In this document: positions 47,701-60,926 of the stretch, piece by piece
How positions within the stretch are numbered: position 1 is the stretch's first letter
How the letters are laid out: every line of letters starts with the position of its first letter
Source of the DNA: Erodium maritimum
Taxonomy: Eukaryota; Streptophyta; Magnoliopsida; Geraniales; Geraniaceae
Direction: 5' to 3'
Length of the DNA: 64,000 bases
Assembly (NCBI GenBank): GCA_963921825.1
Contig: OY997593.1
Coordinates: 64,402,039-64,466,038, forward strand
Position numbers and translations under genes: made by a program
Notes under the pieces: model-generated
What the model was told of the DNA's origin: nothing
The model's database searches: none
What the model saw: the letters and a program-made list of their open reading frames with translations, nothing else

Positions 47701-50700
47701 ACTTGGTCGATACTATGAGCTGGGAAACTCTTTTAACAGCTCAGAAATTGAAAGCATAAGAATATGGAAACAATATATTGTTGTAAGCATAACTTGAGTC
47801 AATGATTTAGGATTGTATGTGAACATATCTTTTGTGAGTTCCAAGAATTAAAAGAAGTTGATTGTTATTGAAATCATTTAAGAAAGGGATAGTTGCAAGA
47901 ACTTGCAGTTGACTATGCTCCTTTTGTAAAAACTTACGGTGAATTGTTTTCTGTCTGTACATCCACTGGGTTTTTTTTGCAAAAATTCGAAGTGCCTCTA
48001 TAAAAATGCATACATAAGTATTCCAAATCACAAAACACGTATACACGAGGATTACAAATAACGAAACACATATAATGCAAAGGGTAAAACTATCATTTTC
48101 AAAAAAGGGTTGATGTCATGTGACTGTCACATGACTGAATTTCGTTAAAGATAACGAATTTGCCGACAAAAAATAATTCACCATAAGATTTTGCAAAAGA
48201 AAATAGTTCACGTAAGTTTTTTTTGTAAAATGTGCATAGATCACGGAAGCTATGAGTTGGGATTTCATTATTGATAAAAAATAATGTTCTAAGTTGCTTT
48301 CATTAGTTTAAAAAGAAAAGGTTATGATTCAGCTCAAACCACAACATTTCCAATAAAAGGCATACATTTGAGCTGAAGTCCAATCCTTGTTTTGTATCCA
48401 CACTCAAGGGGAACTAGTGAGAAATAAGTCAATACACAAAATAGGAAAGAATAATGACTGCTAAGTCAACTACACAAAATTGGATAGAATAATTAATAAG
48501 TCAGCTATACAAATTTGGAAAGAATGAAAATATGGCAATGATTGACACCATGGAACATGCCTTGATTACCTTCAATGTTACTGCATAAATTATCTCGACA
48601 CTTCAATTAATTACATGTGCTGATCAACGGATTTGTGCAGACAATAGCTGGAGGTATTGTAGTTGGTGTCATTCTCCATGCTGGTAACCATCTTGCATGT
48701 GATTTCCCAAGGCTAATTGATGCGTCTGACGAAATCTACGATGAGTACATGGTCCATGATTTTGGTAAAGAAAAACCCACCTACTTGGACCTTGTTAAAG
48801 GGCCAGAGGGTGTGACAGGAATCCTAATGGTGATTTTGATGGCAATTGCTTTTACACTTGCAACAAGATGGTTCAGGCGAAACCTAGTTAAGCTGCCCAA
48901 GCCCTTTGATAGGCTTACAGGATTCAATGCCTTTTGGTACTCGCACCACCTCTTTGTCGTGGTCTACGTCTTGCTTATTGTACATGGTGTACTGCTCTAC
49001 TTTGTCCATAAATGGACCAGTAAGACGGTATGACATCAAAGCCTTTTCTTTCATTCTGCTACGTATAGAGATAGGTAGAAGAACTAGATTGCCTTTTTTT
49101 ATTCTTCATAAGTATTACTTATGAATCATTATACACTTATACTTCATCCATTCTTGCAGACATGGATGTATCTTGCTGTTCCGGTTCTTCTATATGCTGG
49201 AGAGAGGACTCTGAGGTACTTCCGGTCAGGTTTATATCCTGTCAGAATCCTGAAGGTGAGCATAATGACTAATAATTAACTCATCATTCAAGTCTTTCTT
49301 TGTACTTGGTATTAACTCGTCATTCAGGTTTATATCTTGTAACAGGAATCTTTCAAGAACTCTATTGAACATTTGCCAATAAAAGTTCTTATAATACCTC
49401 ATTTGTGCTCTAATGGCATATTTCAGGTTGCCATTTATCCAGGAAATGTTCTCACTTTGCAAATGTCCAAGCCTCCTCAATTCCGGTACAAGAGTGGACA
49501 GTACATGTTTGTCCAATGTCCTGCTATTTCTCCTTTCGAGTGGTAAGCCACAGTTAAAAAAACTTATACATATAAACTGTTATTCTTACCCTTCCTATTA
49601 CTTGTATATGATGATGAATAGAGTTCTGTGAAAACTGTACTCAACATTCTTTTGCCTTAATTAATGATAAAAATGATGTTATATTTCAATGCCAGGCATC
49701 CATTTTCCATTACCTCGGCCCCCGGTGATGATTATCTTAGTGTTCATATCCGGCAGCTCGGGGACTGGACACAAGAGCTTAAGAGGGTATTCTCAGAGGC
49801 ATGTGAGCCTCCAATGGCTGGGAAGAGTGGCCTCCTCAGGGCTGATGAAACAACTAAGAAAAGGTATGCATTTCTATTTTCATCTTTCTATGTATCATTG
49901 TCCTTAATGTGCTTGATTATCCTTGCAATGCAGTTTGCCGAAACTCTTAATAGATGGGCCTTATGGTGCCCCTGCACAAGACTACCGCAAATATGATGTC
50001 CTCTTACTGGTCGGTCTGGGAATTGGAGCGACGCCATTCATAAGCATCTTAAAAGATTTGCTCAACAATATTGTCAAAATGGAAGAGCAGGCAGTAAGTA
50101 TCTTTTTGTCTTCTTCCTTATCAAGGACCTTTCAAGAAACTTACCAATTCTGTTTCCTTATTCCTTATCTGCTTCAGGATGCAACCCCAAATATCAATGG
50201 GACATCAGATCAGAGTCCTGGTGGGAGCACTGATTGGATTTCTCCAAAACGTAAGAAACCTCTGAAAACCACGAATGCTTACTTCTATTGGGTAACCAGA
50301 GAGCAAGGCTCATTCGATTGGTTCAAAGGGGTAATGAATGAAGTTGCAGAAGAAGATCAAAGGGTATGTATCTCTAAAATATCAGGTCCACTACAACTAT
50401 ATGTTCAATGATTTTGCTCATTAATAAGTTGTCACTTTGAAATTCAGGGTGTGATTGAGATGCACAACTACCTAACCAGCGTGTACGAAGAAGGGGATGC
50501 TCGTTCAGCCCTCATCACCATGGTCCAAGCTCTCAACCATGCCAAAAACGGGGTCGACATTGTATCTGGAACTAGGGTAAGATCCTTGATCTGTCCATCT
50601 CTCTCATCCTCATGGTTATGCTTCAATAATTTCTTACTTATGCTTCTTATTACCAGGTGAGAACCCATTTTGCAAGGCCTAACTGGAAGAAAGTTTTCTC

Positions 50701-50929
50701 TAAAATGTGTTCAAAGCACTGTGACGGAAGAATAGGTGAGTCAAATGATCTCAAGAGTGAGGATAGTACTTGTTGTGTCATCGTATAGTAACATTGATCT
50801 CCTTGTTATGTTGGGGCAGGAGTTTTCTACTGTGGAGCACCAGTCTTGGCTAAAGAACTGAGCAAGCTCTGCTACGAATTCAACCAAAAAGGCTCAACTA
50901 AGTTTGAATTCCACAAGGAACACTTTTAG
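44712..50929 (+). CDS. RBOHF: Respiratory burst oxidase homolog F (NADPH oxidase)
   Basis: Fourteen exons join in frame to 947 residues (Arabidopsis RBOHF has about 944): 44712-45378, 45520-45679, 45947-45995, 46375-46488, 47108-47530, 48641-49027, 49160-49255, 49427-49542, 49696-49863, 49934-50093, 50178-50363, 50448-50576, 50657-50735, 50820-50929. The cytosolic N-terminus carries [14 protein letters not shown], diagnostic for the F clade, and a calcium-binding EF-hand at about 278-289 ([12 protein letters not shown]) with a second, weaker one near 320. Six membrane helices follow, with haem-binding histidines ([21 protein letters not shown]). FAD binding is at about 672 (HPFSITSAP). NADPH-binding motifs are [10 protein letters not shown] and GLGIGATPF. 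The C-terminus is FEFHKEHF. The enzyme sits in the plasma membrane and makes apoplastic superoxide in defence, ABA signalling and lignification. All joints and key residues are intact. Confidence 0.97.
47925..48233. mobile_element. Possible MITE in RBOHF intron 5
   Basis: The stretch begins TTTTGTAAAAACTTACGGTG and ends with an approximate complement, giving imperfect inverted arms of about 30 bp with a repeated inner motif (GGTGAATTATTTT). No target duplication was fixed. Confidence 0.35.
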
Positions 50930-52231
50930 AGGAATCAGTACAAATAGTAATCGGTAGGGAAAGAAGATGAGACATATACACATAAATACAGTATATATGG
51001 ATACGAATAAACAGAGTATATAGGAGGAAATTGAAGTGGAGTACAGCTCTGAAATGGAGAGGTTGACCTGATGAAGAATGATGAGCTGGGAGAAAATAGA
51101 CATTCTCTTGTGGGGAAGGAGACAATTTTGGATGGGAATGCTCTGAGGGTAAAGAGGATCACTGTTAGGTGTGCTTGTCTTTGCTTTCATGAGTGAGCTC
51201 AGTGAATACGTTTACTTTAGCTACAGAAATGTTAATGCAATTGTTTTTTTTTTACTTAATTAGTGAAAAATGAAATAAGAAAATCGTTTCCCGCAGGAAA
51301 TTTGGGCCCGATTAGATAGAAATAGACGTTGACTTGGTTACTTTTGTTTAGGAAGCATTCGAACTTGTGAATTCATGATAAGGGCTTTTGAGTGAGTCAC
51401 GGCTAAATCCTTTAAACAGAAAAAGTGAGTGTGAGGGTCAGTTAACGTTCTTTTCAAATTGTAGACATAATCATATATTTGAAACTAAATAAATCTTGAT
51501 CCACAGTAGGAAAGTCAAAAATCATAAATCAAAAGTAAAAATTGCAATCCTAACAACGTGAGACAAATTGTACGAAAAATAAAAATTCATTTGTCGAACC
51601 GTTCCACTGAAATGTATAGAGACCGATGATGCGATAGCGTTTGAGGAAACCGGTACAACGACTCCAAACCGGAAGCTAGGACAGAGCGGGCTCCTTTTCG
51701 GATAATTGGCGTCGAGGCGAAGTGTATAGTCCTCTAAGGATCCAATGCGCGTCATCCTCCCTTGAATGATAAATTAAGGCTCTATGAACGCGAGAGTGCT
51801 GGTTCCCGAGACGGTGGAAGAGTACCATGCCAGAACTCGGTGGGACCACTGCCACCATACATCCAGTGAGGTGGTATTGACAGTTAACCCCCTACTGGAC
51901 CACGAACTCTTCATTGGTTAAGGCGAGGGTGCTTGCCCCCCCCCCCTCCCCACTTGTCGTTACTCAGTGCGCCCTCGTAGCGTGTGGGGTCCTCAGACTC
52001 CAAGCCTTGGATCTCCCCTGCCAAACGATTATGTTCCGTCAGGAGGGAAGATGAAGCTATATGTTGGATATGTACTGAAGAGGGTCTCGATCCGACAGCT
52101 CTGTGTCCGTCTCTATGTCACCATCATCATCCACAAATCCATACCGTCGTCCATGCAACCCCAGTAGCACAACCCTGACACCCTGTTGCTCCCGACCCGA
52201 TGTACTCGACCTCACCTGTAGCGAAATAGGG
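50930..52231. other. RBOHF 3' flank and a decayed GC-rich patch
   Basis: The RBOHF 3' untranslated region should lie within the first few hundred bases. From about 51600 to 52231 the DNA is GC-richer with broken open frames. It appears to continue at 61201 beyond the solo LTR, as part of some older repeat that I cannot name. A run of 11 C lies at 51936-51946. Confidence 0.4.
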
Positions 52232-52738
52232 GGCATTGTAAGAACCGCCCCCGGTCGACGTCGGTCGAATCGGTGAAATTTGGGGAAAGTTGACATTCCG
52301 CCGGAAAAGTCAACCGATGACTCGGGAGTCATTCGGGACCTTTCCGGGACCCAAAAAGCTTAGCCGTCATCACGGTTAGCTTAGTTGGGTCGTTTCCTTC
52401 CAAATATGTAATTTTACGAAAAAGTCAAATCCGGGTCAAACGAGGTCGAATTAGGGGTCTTAACGAATTAATTTAATTTGAGCTGAGATATTTTGGGTAG
52501 AGGTGGACCCCACATGGACACTTGTCCATGATGGTTTGGAGGGGAAGAAAAAGGGTGGAGAAAGACCTTTTTGCCCTCATTTTTGGGCCTAAAGAGGAAA
52601 GTAGCACAAAGGGTAATTTGGGCATTGCCCTTTTAGGTTAAAGGGCCACTTGGGAGCATTTTCAGCACATTTGGTGCCTTGGCTGAATTTCATAGAGAGA
52701 GAGAGAGTTTGAAGCCTCCATTGCTTGAAGAAGAAGAA

Positions 52739-55700
52739 TGTAAGACCCGCCCTTCTTAAAAAGGGTAGCGTTGTGAAATCTGAAACGTTGGGGTAAGAAA
52801 TTGAAACAAGTGGTTATTTAAAGGAAAATTCAAAAAAAAAAGGAAAAGAAGAAGTTCTGGGCTGACCAGTGGCGTTTGGGCTTGACCCACGCGAAGGCCC
52901 AGCCCAAAACCGAACCCTAGCTTTAAGTAGGACTCGGCGCCACTTCAGTGTCACTGTACACGCGCGCTTCCCGAAGCTTCCCTTTCCTATCGTTCGTTCT
53001 TTCTCGCCGACGAACCAGAGAACCCTCGCGCCGCGCTTCCTCTCCTTCTCCGACCACAACCCACCTCCTCTAGATCTCACCTTCACCTTCTTCTTCTTCC
53101 CCTCCTTCTCTTCTCTCAGCCGCGACAAAAACCCCCCAACGAAACCCAGAACCGAGCTCCCACTCGCCGTCCCCCTCTTCGCTTCAGTCTCGCCTCGCCT
53201 GACCTGAGAAGGATTTGAACGGTGAGTCGTTTCCCGTCCAACCGCTTCTCTTCCGTCACTCCCTCCGAGTTCTGAGCCGGTGCGCGGTCGTCTCGGCCGA
53301 GATTTGAGGGTGGAGAAGCTCGCCGGAGCTCTCAGGACTCAGATCTGAGAGTTTCACTCCGGCGAGCTACTCACACCATCAGATCTGAACGGAGAGACGT
53401 AGAACCCGCACCAGCCATCCTTCCCCGTCATCACCAAGCCTCCTGAAACTTCGCCACCGTCCAAAAACCTTTTTTTTCCTCACCTGACCTCGCCGCCGCC
53501 GGAGTCGCCGGAACCCTAGCCCGGCCAGCGTCGTTCCCAGCTCAGACCGGACGAGGTCGAGTCCTTGGACTCGGGCCCGGAGTCAGTTGGGGCTCGGCCT
53601 GAACTGGATTGAGCCTTAGGCTCGAATCTGGTTTGGGCCACGGCCCGGACTGACTCTGGACTTCGGGTTCGGACTCGGGCCTAACTCCGGGTCTGGGTCG
53701 GGCACGGGTCAGACTGGGTCTGGATCCGGGTCGGTTTCCGGATTCGGGTCGGGTTTCGGGTCGGGCTCGGGTCAGCCGGGTCGGGCAGTTTTACTTAATT
53801 AATTTAAACCTAAATTAATGACTCTTTGGACTAAATCGGACGTTTATTGGACTAATGGGTGTAATTAAAGGAAAGGACGAACAGTTGATTTAAAGAACTG
53901 GGTAATATGGACCCGATCTGATTTTGGATCGTTTGTGTGTAAACCCAGACTCGGAGCTGGATTTCGCCCGAGAGCTTGGACTTCGCCCGAGCAGACGAAG
54001 ACCACTCTTGTACCCGTGTGAAGAATGGAGGAGCGACTGATCGTCTTTTCAGCAGAGTGTATTAGAGGAAGACCACGAGGTAGGGAAAGTCTTAACTTCT
54101 TATTTAAACGCTTAGTATGCATGTTAGGATAATAAAATCGGAAAGGTCCTAGAATTGCCTATAGGATACGAATAACTAGAATAATTGTCTTTGAATTATT
54201 AATAACCGGAATGTCTAGAATGCTTACTTAGGATGAAGATGACTAGTGAAGCTTGCTTTCAATACTTGAGAATTGATTTACTGGTAGAGAGGCTGTGAAG
54301 AGCTCTCGGATTAGTTGTGTGCTAGGTTCACATGCTTGGTTGTTAGTACTAGGTTAAACTAAGGGTCTAATGAAACTAGTTAGCTAGCATGATCGAATGT
54401 TTAATTTACTGTTCACATGATTGCTTGATTGGTTGAATGTTTGTTTGTTTGGTTGAGTGGTTACGTGTTGAATTACTTATTGTGTGAACGGATGATCGAG
54501 TATGACTGGTTGTGCCACGGGGTACAATCGGGTGATCGATGTACCACTGGTTCGTGACAGGTAAGTATACGGTAAGCGTGAGGTGTTATTGGATGTCTTT
54601 GCTTGATGAAAGTGTGATTTGAGAAATGTCCATTGTTGTATGAATTTAGTGCTTGTATCTTTACTTTTATTCGTGAATGTTGTTTGTTTGTTGGTTCGGT
54701 ACTACACCGGGGGGGGGGGGGGGGGGGGGGGGGTAATCCGGTGCCGTTGTGGTGGTTGGAGTTTGACAGAGATAGTTATTATTGAGTGATATTTGAGTGG
54801 TTAGTGGAGCCAGAGAGCTCGGCAGATCCTACGGGATATTGAGTGAATATTGAGTGATGTTTGAGTGGTTATTGGTGCCTGAGAGCTTGACAGATCCTAC
54901 GGGATATTGAGTGATTATTGAGTGGATTACTTCATGAGAGATGGTTTCTGAGGTTTCACCCAAGGATGTGTGTCCTACGGGAGCACTACCTTGGTTCCCT
55001 ATGACATATGGTCCTTTGGAGGCATTTCCGAGAATCCTGACGATGAGCGTCCTTATGGGATGGTTTCCGGTGCCCCGAAGTATGTGCCTCCTCTAGACCG
55101 AGGGAAAATATGATGTGATATGAATACTCTAGTGGATCGGAATATGGGAACCGAGGTGACACTAGAATATATTCATGGATCGGAGGCTTGAGAAAGCAAG
55201 TTGTTGGCGTGATATCAATTACTCCCATTTAATCGTTATGATATTTTATATTGATTCTTTTATGGAACCTTTCAAGATAATATTATTTTCAAGAGTACGA
55301 GCTTATCTTATTCTACCTTGTTTATATATCATTTCATCGTACTTATCTTATCCTATCTTGTGACACATTATTTCATTGTTGGTCGTATTTTGTTGTTATT
55401 TGAGTCATCTGTTTGCACAATACAGTATTGATCCAAGGGTTGAATTGTTAAGGTTTTTCCTACTGAGCGTAAGCTCACCCCTTTGGTTTTCTTACTGTTT
55501 TACAGGAGTACCCGATGTCTAGAGAGGCGAGGCTTGGGAGCTTCAGTTATCTTGGGTTTTAGCGTAGACTTATGTTGGTCGTTGTACTAAACATTTTATT
55601 TATTACTCTACTTGTTGAGCACTAGGGATTCTAAACTATTTACTGATGATTGAGGAGATTTACTTGTCTATTTAAAGGTTTATATTTGTTATTTATCGCT

Positions 55701-55761
55701 TTTCTTTTACAAATTCTATTCACGTCTCAAGTCCGGTCAAAACTGGATTTGGGGCGTGACA
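52739..55761 (+). mobile_element. Solo LTR 3 (3023 bp), nested
   Basis: It runs from TGTAAGACCCGCCC to GGGGCGTGACA with perfect 5-base duplications AAGAA at 52734-52738 and 55762-55766. It is inserted into the first part of solo LTR 5. A GC-rich, pyrimidine-rich stretch (52900-53500) with an AACCCTAGC motif looks like a transcribed leader. A run of 25 G lies at 54709-54733. Confidence 0.88.
54709..54733. repeat. Poly-G tract (25 bases) in solo LTR 3
   Basis: The context ACACC, G run, TAATCCGG is the same as that of the tract in solo LTR 1 (32832-32857, opposite strand). Solo LTR 4 has only five G at that place (near 57485 on the other strand). Confidence 0.9.
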
Positions 55762-56265
55762 AAGAAAGTGAAGAAAAAGGAGTTCATTTGGGTGATTTTC
55801 AACACCAATCTTCTCCAAAACTACTTCATTCTCATCCTCTCTTCATTCCAAAGGTGAGTACCCATTAAAAACCCACTTTCATTGAACTTTGGAGTTATGG
55901 GTTTGGTAGAAATTGCATGAACTAGGCTTGGTTTCATGGGTTTGAGGTTTGTTTTGATTAAGAAGTGGATTTTATGGAGAAAAGTGGAGATTGATGATAG
56001 AAATCATTTGGGTTTTTGTTGTTTTGATGAAACCCACTATGAGTCTTGGAGTATTGAGGTTTTTGGGACTGATTTGGAGGTTTTGGAGGTTAAAAATGGA
56101 GTTTTGAGGAGTTAAAATCGTGGAGAAGGAGCTGGAGGAAGAAGAAGAATGAAACTGTCCGGACCCGTCACGGGGACCGTGACGGAGTGCGTCACGGCTC
56201 CGTGACGGAGACCGTGATGGCACACGTCACGGTTCCGTAACGGCACCCGTGACGGTGAACATCAT

Positions 56266-59258
56266 TGTCACGCCCCAAATCCGGTATTAACCGAACCCGA
56301 GACGTGAATTGAGAATTTAAATAGAAGCAAGTGAAAGCGATTTAGGATATAAAAGGATCCAACAAATACTCCAAATCCATCAGTAATAAATCAAACGAGT
56401 CTCAATCTTAAAAGTACAACGTACGTCTCTAAATACATAAACTAAAAAGGACACAACTCCCGGACCCTCGCTAGCCCCATGCTTCGCGATGCTCTCTACT
56501 CAAAGCAAGGCTATCACCTATAGAAAACAAAGTGAAGGGGGGGGGGGGGGGGGTGAGCTTGACGCTCAGTAGAGAAGACCACGAAAACCTCCTTAAATCG
56601 GGTTTATCAAAACGTAGTTCCATAAGTTGAAATTTAATAAAGGTTTTATCACGATACGACATTTAAGCCAAAAACAAGCAAAACCCCTCTTAAAACTCGG
56701 ATACTCAAAGTCCAACAATACCAACGTCAGCTCCACACTAACAACAACCTTGAGGTTACCCTAAGGAACAACAAACACTCAAATATCACAATACAAAGTC
56801 AACGACACACACCTGCGCAATCACTAACAATCAAAGCAAGGCTTTATCAGCCATACGCAACTCACACCAAGGAAAACACCCAAAATAAAAATACAGTACT
56901 CATTCAATTCAGGCAATCTCAAATGCCCAATCGTAACCCTCGCACGGTCTAGGGAGCAACCCTCTCGGCCCGGCGCAGCCGTATGCAACTTCCCCAACAC
57001 AAAGTCGGGATAGGCGGTCGACCTCATCGCGGTGCTCAACGCAGCATTTTACCGATCGACGGAAGGCAGGGAAATCGCCTCTTCGCGGCCTCGTCTCTCG
57101 CGGTGCTCACACATCGTTTTACCGAGTGCTAGTCGGAAGGTAGGGAAATCACCTCTTCGCGGGACACAGCGTTTTACCGACTCACGGTCGGAAGTAGGAA
57201 ACCACCTTTCTCATGTAACCACAGTATCATAAACACAACAGTTTTCCGAGTGCGCGTCAGAAGGTACGATACACCTGACGGAAGTACTTCTCTCACACTT
57301 TATCGACTGCGCCCCGGAACGTACAACACCCTCTCGGGCACACTCAATACAATTATCACATAACAGTCACAATCACGTTCACAATCACAATCATGTTTCA
57401 ACAACAACCACAGCCAACATGCACATATCATCACTTACCAATACCACTCTCCACGTAGTTACCCCACCGGCTTAACCGGTATCCCCCAACATTTCCAATA
57501 CAACAAATCAGGTAAAACAGGGAATCACCACTCAAACCAATAATCATGCGATTTCCAATCAATTCTATTCATTTTCATGCTTATTGTTTATCAACCGGTT
57601 TAGACAACACAACACGAATCCAAACAATCAGCAATCAACCTACAGGCACGACCCGGCCCGATACAACCAGCACGACAATTCCCAAGATAGAAACGTAAAG
57701 GTTCACAGTTCAAGCGTCTATACTAATTGTTCTCATCCTACAAGCATACTAGTAGTTTACCGGTTATTAGGTTTCCCTATATGCGATCTAGTACAATCGA
57801 AATAAAGTGGGTTCTGAGGTAATCCCTACCTCTTGAAGAACCAGTAGCTGCGTTTCCTACCTGCTGACGACCGGGCCAACTCCGTCTTCTCGGGCGAAAT
57901 CCAAGCTCTCGGGCGAAGTCCAAGTCTGGGATTAATCAAGCAAAACGTCCAATCAGTCCCGGTATTTGTCCAAAGATCCTCTGATTTGTCCAATTAATTC
58001 GTTAATCGTCCAAATTAAATTAATTAACCAATTAATTAATCTGATTTTTAAAATAATTTTCTTTAAACTAGGGTTGACCTGGATCCGAGCCCAAACCCAG
58101 TCCAGACCCGGTCCAGAACCCTGGCCCGGACCTGACTCAAACCCGACCCGGCTCAAGACCCGAGTCAGACCTGAGAACCAGGTCCGAGTCAGAACCCGAA
58201 CCTTAGTTCTGGGCCTGGCCCAAGGTCTGTTCCCCGGCCCAAGGTCTGGCCCTGGCTCCAAAGGCCCGGCCCTATGTCGCTGGTTAGGCCCAAGGCCCGG
58301 ATCATTGGCCTGGTTGTGACAGCGTCGAGGCCGGTAGGGTTCTGGCGAGGCGAGGTCGACGGCGGGAAGCTTCGGAGTTGTTTCTCGTCGCCGGTGACGG
58401 TGTCAGGAAAACAGAGCGAAAGGGAGGCGTCGTCAGGACACTGGACGAGCTTCTCCGTCTAGATCCGACCACCAGAGACGCTCGTCGGAGCTAGAACGCC
58501 AGATCTGGAGCTCGATAGCTCCGGCGGCGTTCTCCAGTCACGCCCGACCCCAAACCGCTCAGAAGTCCGTGATTCTCCTACGAGAGGCGATGAGGACGAT
58601 GGATCTGGTGAGGAAATGAGTTCACCGTTGTTGGTCGTGCCTGAATCTGGCACGGTGGAGCTCGATTCGTCGGTGGCGAAGGTGAGGTTTCGAATCGAAG
58701 GAGAAGGAGATGGATTGAGGGGCTTCTGGGTTGGGGTTTTGGTCACGGGTGAAGAAGAAGACGGAGAAGAAGGAAGAACGAGGTGGAGAAGCTCTGTGGA
58801 GGTGGTCGGAGACGAGGTGCGACGGCGATTGGGTTCGAGTTCGCGAGGGAGAAGCGAGGGAGCTTCTGGTTTCAGACCTTGAGAGGTGGTGGGTGGCTAT
58901 AGCTGAAGAAGGAGAAGAAGAAGAGAGGGGAAGGTCGGAGCTCCGGCACTGGAACTCGACGGCGAAGGGATAGAGCGAGGAAGACGAAGGGTCATCTCGG
59001 TTCACGTGCGTGCGTCTGAGGGAAATAAAGCGGCGCGGCGTGTTTTTACGCGTAGGGTTTCGGTTCCTCGTGGGTTGGGCTGGGTTTCGTGTGGGTTGGG
59101 CCCAACTCGCGTCTGACCGGCCCAATCCAGCCCAAACCCCTCTTCTTTTCTTTTCTTTTTTTTGATTTTTTTCTTCTCAAAGCTTTACTTGTTGCAAAAA
59201 CTCACCCAACATTTCATTTCTCAAAATAATACTCTCTTAAAATAAGTGGGGTTTTACA
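56266..59258 (-). mobile_element. Solo LTR 4 (2993 bp), nested and inverted
   Basis: The plus strand starts TGTCACGCCCC and ends GGGGTTTTACA, so it is opposite to solo LTRs 3 and 5. The flanks are ATCAT (56261-56265) and ATCAC (59259-59263), a duplication with one change. It lies inside solo LTR 5, between the part ending GTGAACATCAT and the part starting ATCACGGTTCTG. A run of 17 G lies at 56537-56553. Confidence 0.83.
56537..56553. repeat. Poly-G tract (17 bases) in solo LTR 4
   Basis: In the LTR's sense it reads AAGCTCACC, C run, TTCA, which is the same site as the 13-C run at 60914-60926 in solo LTR 5. Confidence 0.9.
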
Positions 59259-59989
59259 ATCACGGTTCTGTGACCCAGTCCGTCAAGGCTCCGTGACACG
59301 AACTGTGATGGATCAGAATTGGACCTTTTGGGTCCATTTTGGTCATTTTCGAGCAACTAGGAAGGTTACCTATAACCGAGCCTATTGGGGGTTAGTTTGG
59401 GATGTTTTATCTCTAAACCGCCCTTGAATTATTATTAATTCTCGTATTACATTATGATCTTAGACGTTGTTCCCGAGCACGGCGGAGGAGACTACTAGGT
59501 GACTCGTGGTTGCTCGTGTTGGATAACGGTTGAGGTAGGGAAAAGTAGCGAATACCGATTTAATTGCGGAAAGTTACTAGTATGCATATATGTTATGAAT
59601 TCTCGATATAATATAGAATCGTATGTAGGATGTGAATAACTAGCGTAGTCATATAAATATGGAACCACTTGCGGGCCAGGTCGTGCTCGTAAGTGTGGGA
59701 ATTGATGTGTTGTAGTATCACATGTGGGTCCCTGGTTGAGCCTGTAGGATTGAGTGTTGGTTGCGCTTGTTTGTGATTAGTAGCTTGTACTGTTCGATAT
59801 GTGGTATGTTCCGTTGTTAAATTAAGAATCATGATATGTTATGAGAACGTGGTACATGTTATTGCGAATTATTGTCTTGTGATATGATCGGGTGATTGAT
59901 AGACCGATGTGGTGTGTTCGGTAAGATTTGTTCAGTGTGGTATGCTGGTATGGTATATTTGATATGATGTGTTTGAGGATGATGTTCCG

Positions 59990-60440
59990 GTCCGATATCG
60001 TGGCTGATGTGTGTGTTCCGACATGATATGTTCCGAGGCGGTGTGTTCCGGTCCGATACCTATATCGATGGATGGTTGCGATATAGGATATCTAGACCGA
60101 GGCTTCCGGTATGATATCTACACCGTGGAGGGTTCCGGTATAGGATATCTAGGCCGAGGATTGGTTCTGGTGCGATGCTTGTATTGTATGTGTGTATTCA
60201 GGTACAAAATATCTACAGCCGAGGAGGGTGTTCCAGAGCAATGTTTATACCGAAGAGAATTCCGGTATAGGATACCTAGGCCGGGGTTGAGTTCCGGTAT
60301 GATACGTGTGATGTGATTTGTACCGCGTGCTACGGGAAGATATACCCGACCGACGGTAGATTCTGGTCCACTATATTATGAGTTGTACCCCGATGTTGTG
60401 TGTTCCGGGAAGATGTATAGGCCGATGTCGAGTTCGGTAC
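59990..60440 (+). repeat. Diverged short tandem units inside solo LTR 5
   Basis: Units built on TTCCGGTATRGGATATCTAGGCCGA recur several times with changes, matching the position of the array in solo LTR 2 (37040-37390). Confidence 0.5.
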
Positions 60441-60913
60441 GATGTGGATAAGTCAGGTTATGGGAATCCGGCGCATTGCTCTGGGATACCAAGGGTGGAA
60501 GTGGTTGTTAATGATATTACTCTGTGTGTTGATATGTTTGGTTCGTTGTAGTTACTTATGCCTGTTATGTGATCTTCTATGGTTTTGAATACATTTATAT
60601 CTGAGTTTAGTGTATTACTGTGCGAGTTCGCACGCGTGGTCGGTTGTGAGATAACCGAGGTCGTGGTCCATTGAGAATTGTTTAGGTGACAGATGCTGAG
60701 AGCATGGTTGAGGAGAACTGTATGAGTGTCGGTTCAGTATCGAGTTTGATTTACGGGTTTCTCCCGAGTGGGGTCAAGCGTTGTCTTGGGTTACTTGTTT
60801 AACTGTTTCGTTAGTTGTTGTGCTTACTAGTATGCCATAATTGGACGGTTACCAGTGGTGGTGAGCGGATAGCTCATCCCCTTAACTACTTTTTCCTACT
60901 AAGCGAAAGCTCA

Positions 60914-60926
60914 CCCCCCCCCCCCC
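60914..60926. repeat. Poly-C tract (13 bases) in solo LTR 5
   Basis: It follows AAGCTCA and precedes TTCATTAC. The equivalent place in solo LTR 3 has only four C. Confidence 0.85.
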
